Source of the DNA: Pseudonocardia benzenivorans CB1190
GTDB taxonomy: Bacteria > Actinomycetota > Actinomycetes > Mycobacteriales > Pseudonocardiaceae
Reading direction: 5' to 3'
DNA: 64,000 bases
Assembly: GCF_000196675.2 (NCBI RefSeq)
Contig: NC_015312.1
Location: 3,472,001-3,536,000 of the forward strand
This document shows, in pieces, positions 63,017 to 64,000 of this stretch. Each line of letters begins with the position of its first letter. Position 1 is the first letter of the stretch. Under the pieces are notes generated by a model. That model had not been told where the DNA came from and searched no databases. It saw nothing but the letters and a program-made list of their open reading frames with translations. The position numbers were made by a program, and so were the translations under genes.

Positions 63017-64000
63017 ATGGTGGTGCTGGGAGTCGACGTCCACAAGGACACCCACACGACGGTCGCGGTCGACGAGATCGGCCGCGAGATCGGGCAGAAG
63101 ACCGTACCCGCCCGCGATCGCGGCCATGCCGCCTTGGTGCGCTGGGCCCGGGCACACCACCCGGGCGGGCGGATGTGGGCGATCGAGGACTGCCGCCACG
63201 TCTCGACCCGGCTGGAACGGGCGCTGCTGTCCGCGGGTGAGCGGGTGGTGCGGGTCCCGCCCAAGCTGATGGCCGGAGCCCGGGCCGCTGCCCGCACCCG
63301 GGGCAAGTCCGACCCGATCGACGCGCTGGCCATCGCCCGCGCCGCGCTGCGCGAGCCCGACCTGCCCGCCGCCGAGCACGACCGGACCTCGCGGGAGTTG
63401 AAGCTGCTGGTCGACCATCGTGAGGACCTCGTCGCCGAGCGGACCCGGATGCAGAACCGGGTGCGCTGGCACCTGCACGAGCTCGACCCCGACCTCGACA
63501 TTCCCTCCCGCGGCCTGGACCGGCTGCGCGTGCTGGACCGGTTGCTGGCCTGGCTGGGCCAGCACCCTCCGGCGCCGCAGTCGCAGATGGTGGCGCGGAT
63601 CGCCGCCGAGCTGCTGGCCGACATCCGCGCGGTCACGGTGCGGGTCAACGCGCTGGAGCGGGAGCTGTCACGGCTGGTCGAGCAGGTCGCGCCGCAGCTG
63701 CAGGCCGTGCCCGGGGTGGCCGGACTGACCGCGGCAAAAATCATTGGTGAGGTGGCGAACATGTCCCGGTTTCGGTCCGAGGCCTGTTTCGCCATGCACG
63801 CCGGCGTGGCGCCGATACCGGCATCGTCGGGGCGCACGAACCGTCACCGCCTCGCCCGCGGCGGGAACCGGCAGCTCAACGCTGCGCTACACCGGATCGC
63901 GGTCACCCAGGCCCGCCTGCCCGACACTCCCGGCCGCACCTACTACCAGCGACGGCTCGAGATGGGGAACACGAAGATGGAAGCCCTGCGCGCCCTCAAA
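63017..64000 (+). CDS. IS110 family transposase (partial, C-terminus off window)
   Basis: The visible 328 codons hold the N-terminal RuvC-like DEDD domain: VVLGVDVHKDTHTTVAVDE with the first Asp, WAIEDCRH with the Glu, and RGKSDPIDALAIARAAL with the Asp pair. The C-terminal Tnp domain begins at LQAVPGVAGLTAAKIIGEV, with CFAMHAGVAPIPASSGRTNRHRLARGGNRQLN, where the catalytic Ser lies. An in-frame GTG at 63005 is an alternative start. It uses bridge-RNA-guided recombination without terminal inverted repeats. The frame is intact to the window edge. Confidence 0.9.
   Translation, partial: MVVLGVDVHKDTHTTVAVDEIGREIGQKTVPARDRGHAALVRWARAHHPGGRMWAIEDCRHVSTRLERALLSAGERVVRVPPKLMAGARAAARTRGKSDPIDALAIARAALREPDLPAAEHDRTSRELKLLVDHREDLVAERTRMQNRVRWHLHELDPDLDIPSRGLDRLRVLDRLLAWLGQHPPAPQSQMVARIAAELLADIRAVTVRVNALERELSRLVEQVAPQLQAVPGVAGLTAAKIIGEVANMSRFRSEACFAMHAGVAPIPASSGRTNRHRLARGGNRQLNAALHRIAVTQARLPDTPGRTYYQRRLEMGNTKMEALRALK

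Overview
The window is high-GC, densely coded actinobacterial chromosome. The Pup-proteasome set (prcA, prcB, pup, dop, pafA, pafB, pafC), RbpA, a mycobacterial-type HelY helicase, polyprenol-phosphate-mannose synthase next to Lnt, and TANNNT-N6-8-RTG leaderless starts point to Mycobacteriales or Pseudonocardiales. Overall gene content looks most like a Pseudonocardia relative, which is an inference made without database searches. Both edges lie inside insertion sequences: an IS21-type element on the left (it broke an older IS481-type transposase) and an IS110-type element on the right.

Layout. 1-8.0 kb is a scarred accessory region: istA/istB, transposase remnants, a PadR-controlled FAD monooxygenase, a hypothetical protein, a dehydratase remnant, and a small repetitive Asp/Lys/Trp/His protein of unknown function. 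8.0-13.5 kb holds MarR, DUF3040, SPFH and DUF488 genes, an alpha/beta hydrolase opposite an AraC regulator, and a cytochrome P450 closely resembling CYP199A (4-substituted benzoate monooxygenases). 13.6-20.2 kb holds a UvrA-like ABC protein, a VOC protein and AraC regulator, a DUF3072 gene with an SOS-like box, bfr and bfd for iron storage, and a LigD-type repair protein whose ligase domain has lost its catalytic residues. 20.2-32 kb is mostly housekeeping: GDPD, MFS, rbpA with a SigR-type promoter, ppm-lnt, a PIG-L deacetylase preceded by a polycysteine mini-ORF, amidohydrolase, PspC, SGNH hydrolase, M24 peptidase and 5'-3' exonuclease.

32-43 kb is the conserved helY-tatC-tatA-pafC-pafB block followed by pafA. 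43-53 kb separates pafA from the rest of the Pup system. It holds a PAP2/lipid-kinase fusion, a baeRF-like protein, and a NAD-linked formate dehydrogenase module: mobA, catalytic fdhA, a NuoE-NuoF fusion and a Fe-S subunit on one strand, with fdhD divergent. 53.9-57.8 kb is prcA-prcB-pup-dop. The window ends with a NUDIX protein, lipoamide dehydrogenase, two MarR-controlled units (YceI; an SDR-like protein) and the IS110 end.

The main discovery is the formate dehydrogenase. Its catalytic gene is interrupted by an in-frame UGA in the context CNRT-U-HAPS. A hairpin follows with a GGUCU apical loop 18 nt after the UGA, the same loop and spacing as the E. coli fdhF SECIS, so this is a selenocysteine enzyme and not a broken gene. 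The catalytic chain also lacks its N-terminal Fe4S4 domain, which is instead the C-terminus of the last gene of the operon: an FdhA chain split at a domain boundary and rearranged. Other points of interest are the polycysteine leader ORF, the dead ligase domain in the LigD-like protein, an SDR lacking its catalytic lysine, the SOS-like box at DUF3072, the likely bridge-RNA region of the IS110 element and the repetitive DKW protein.
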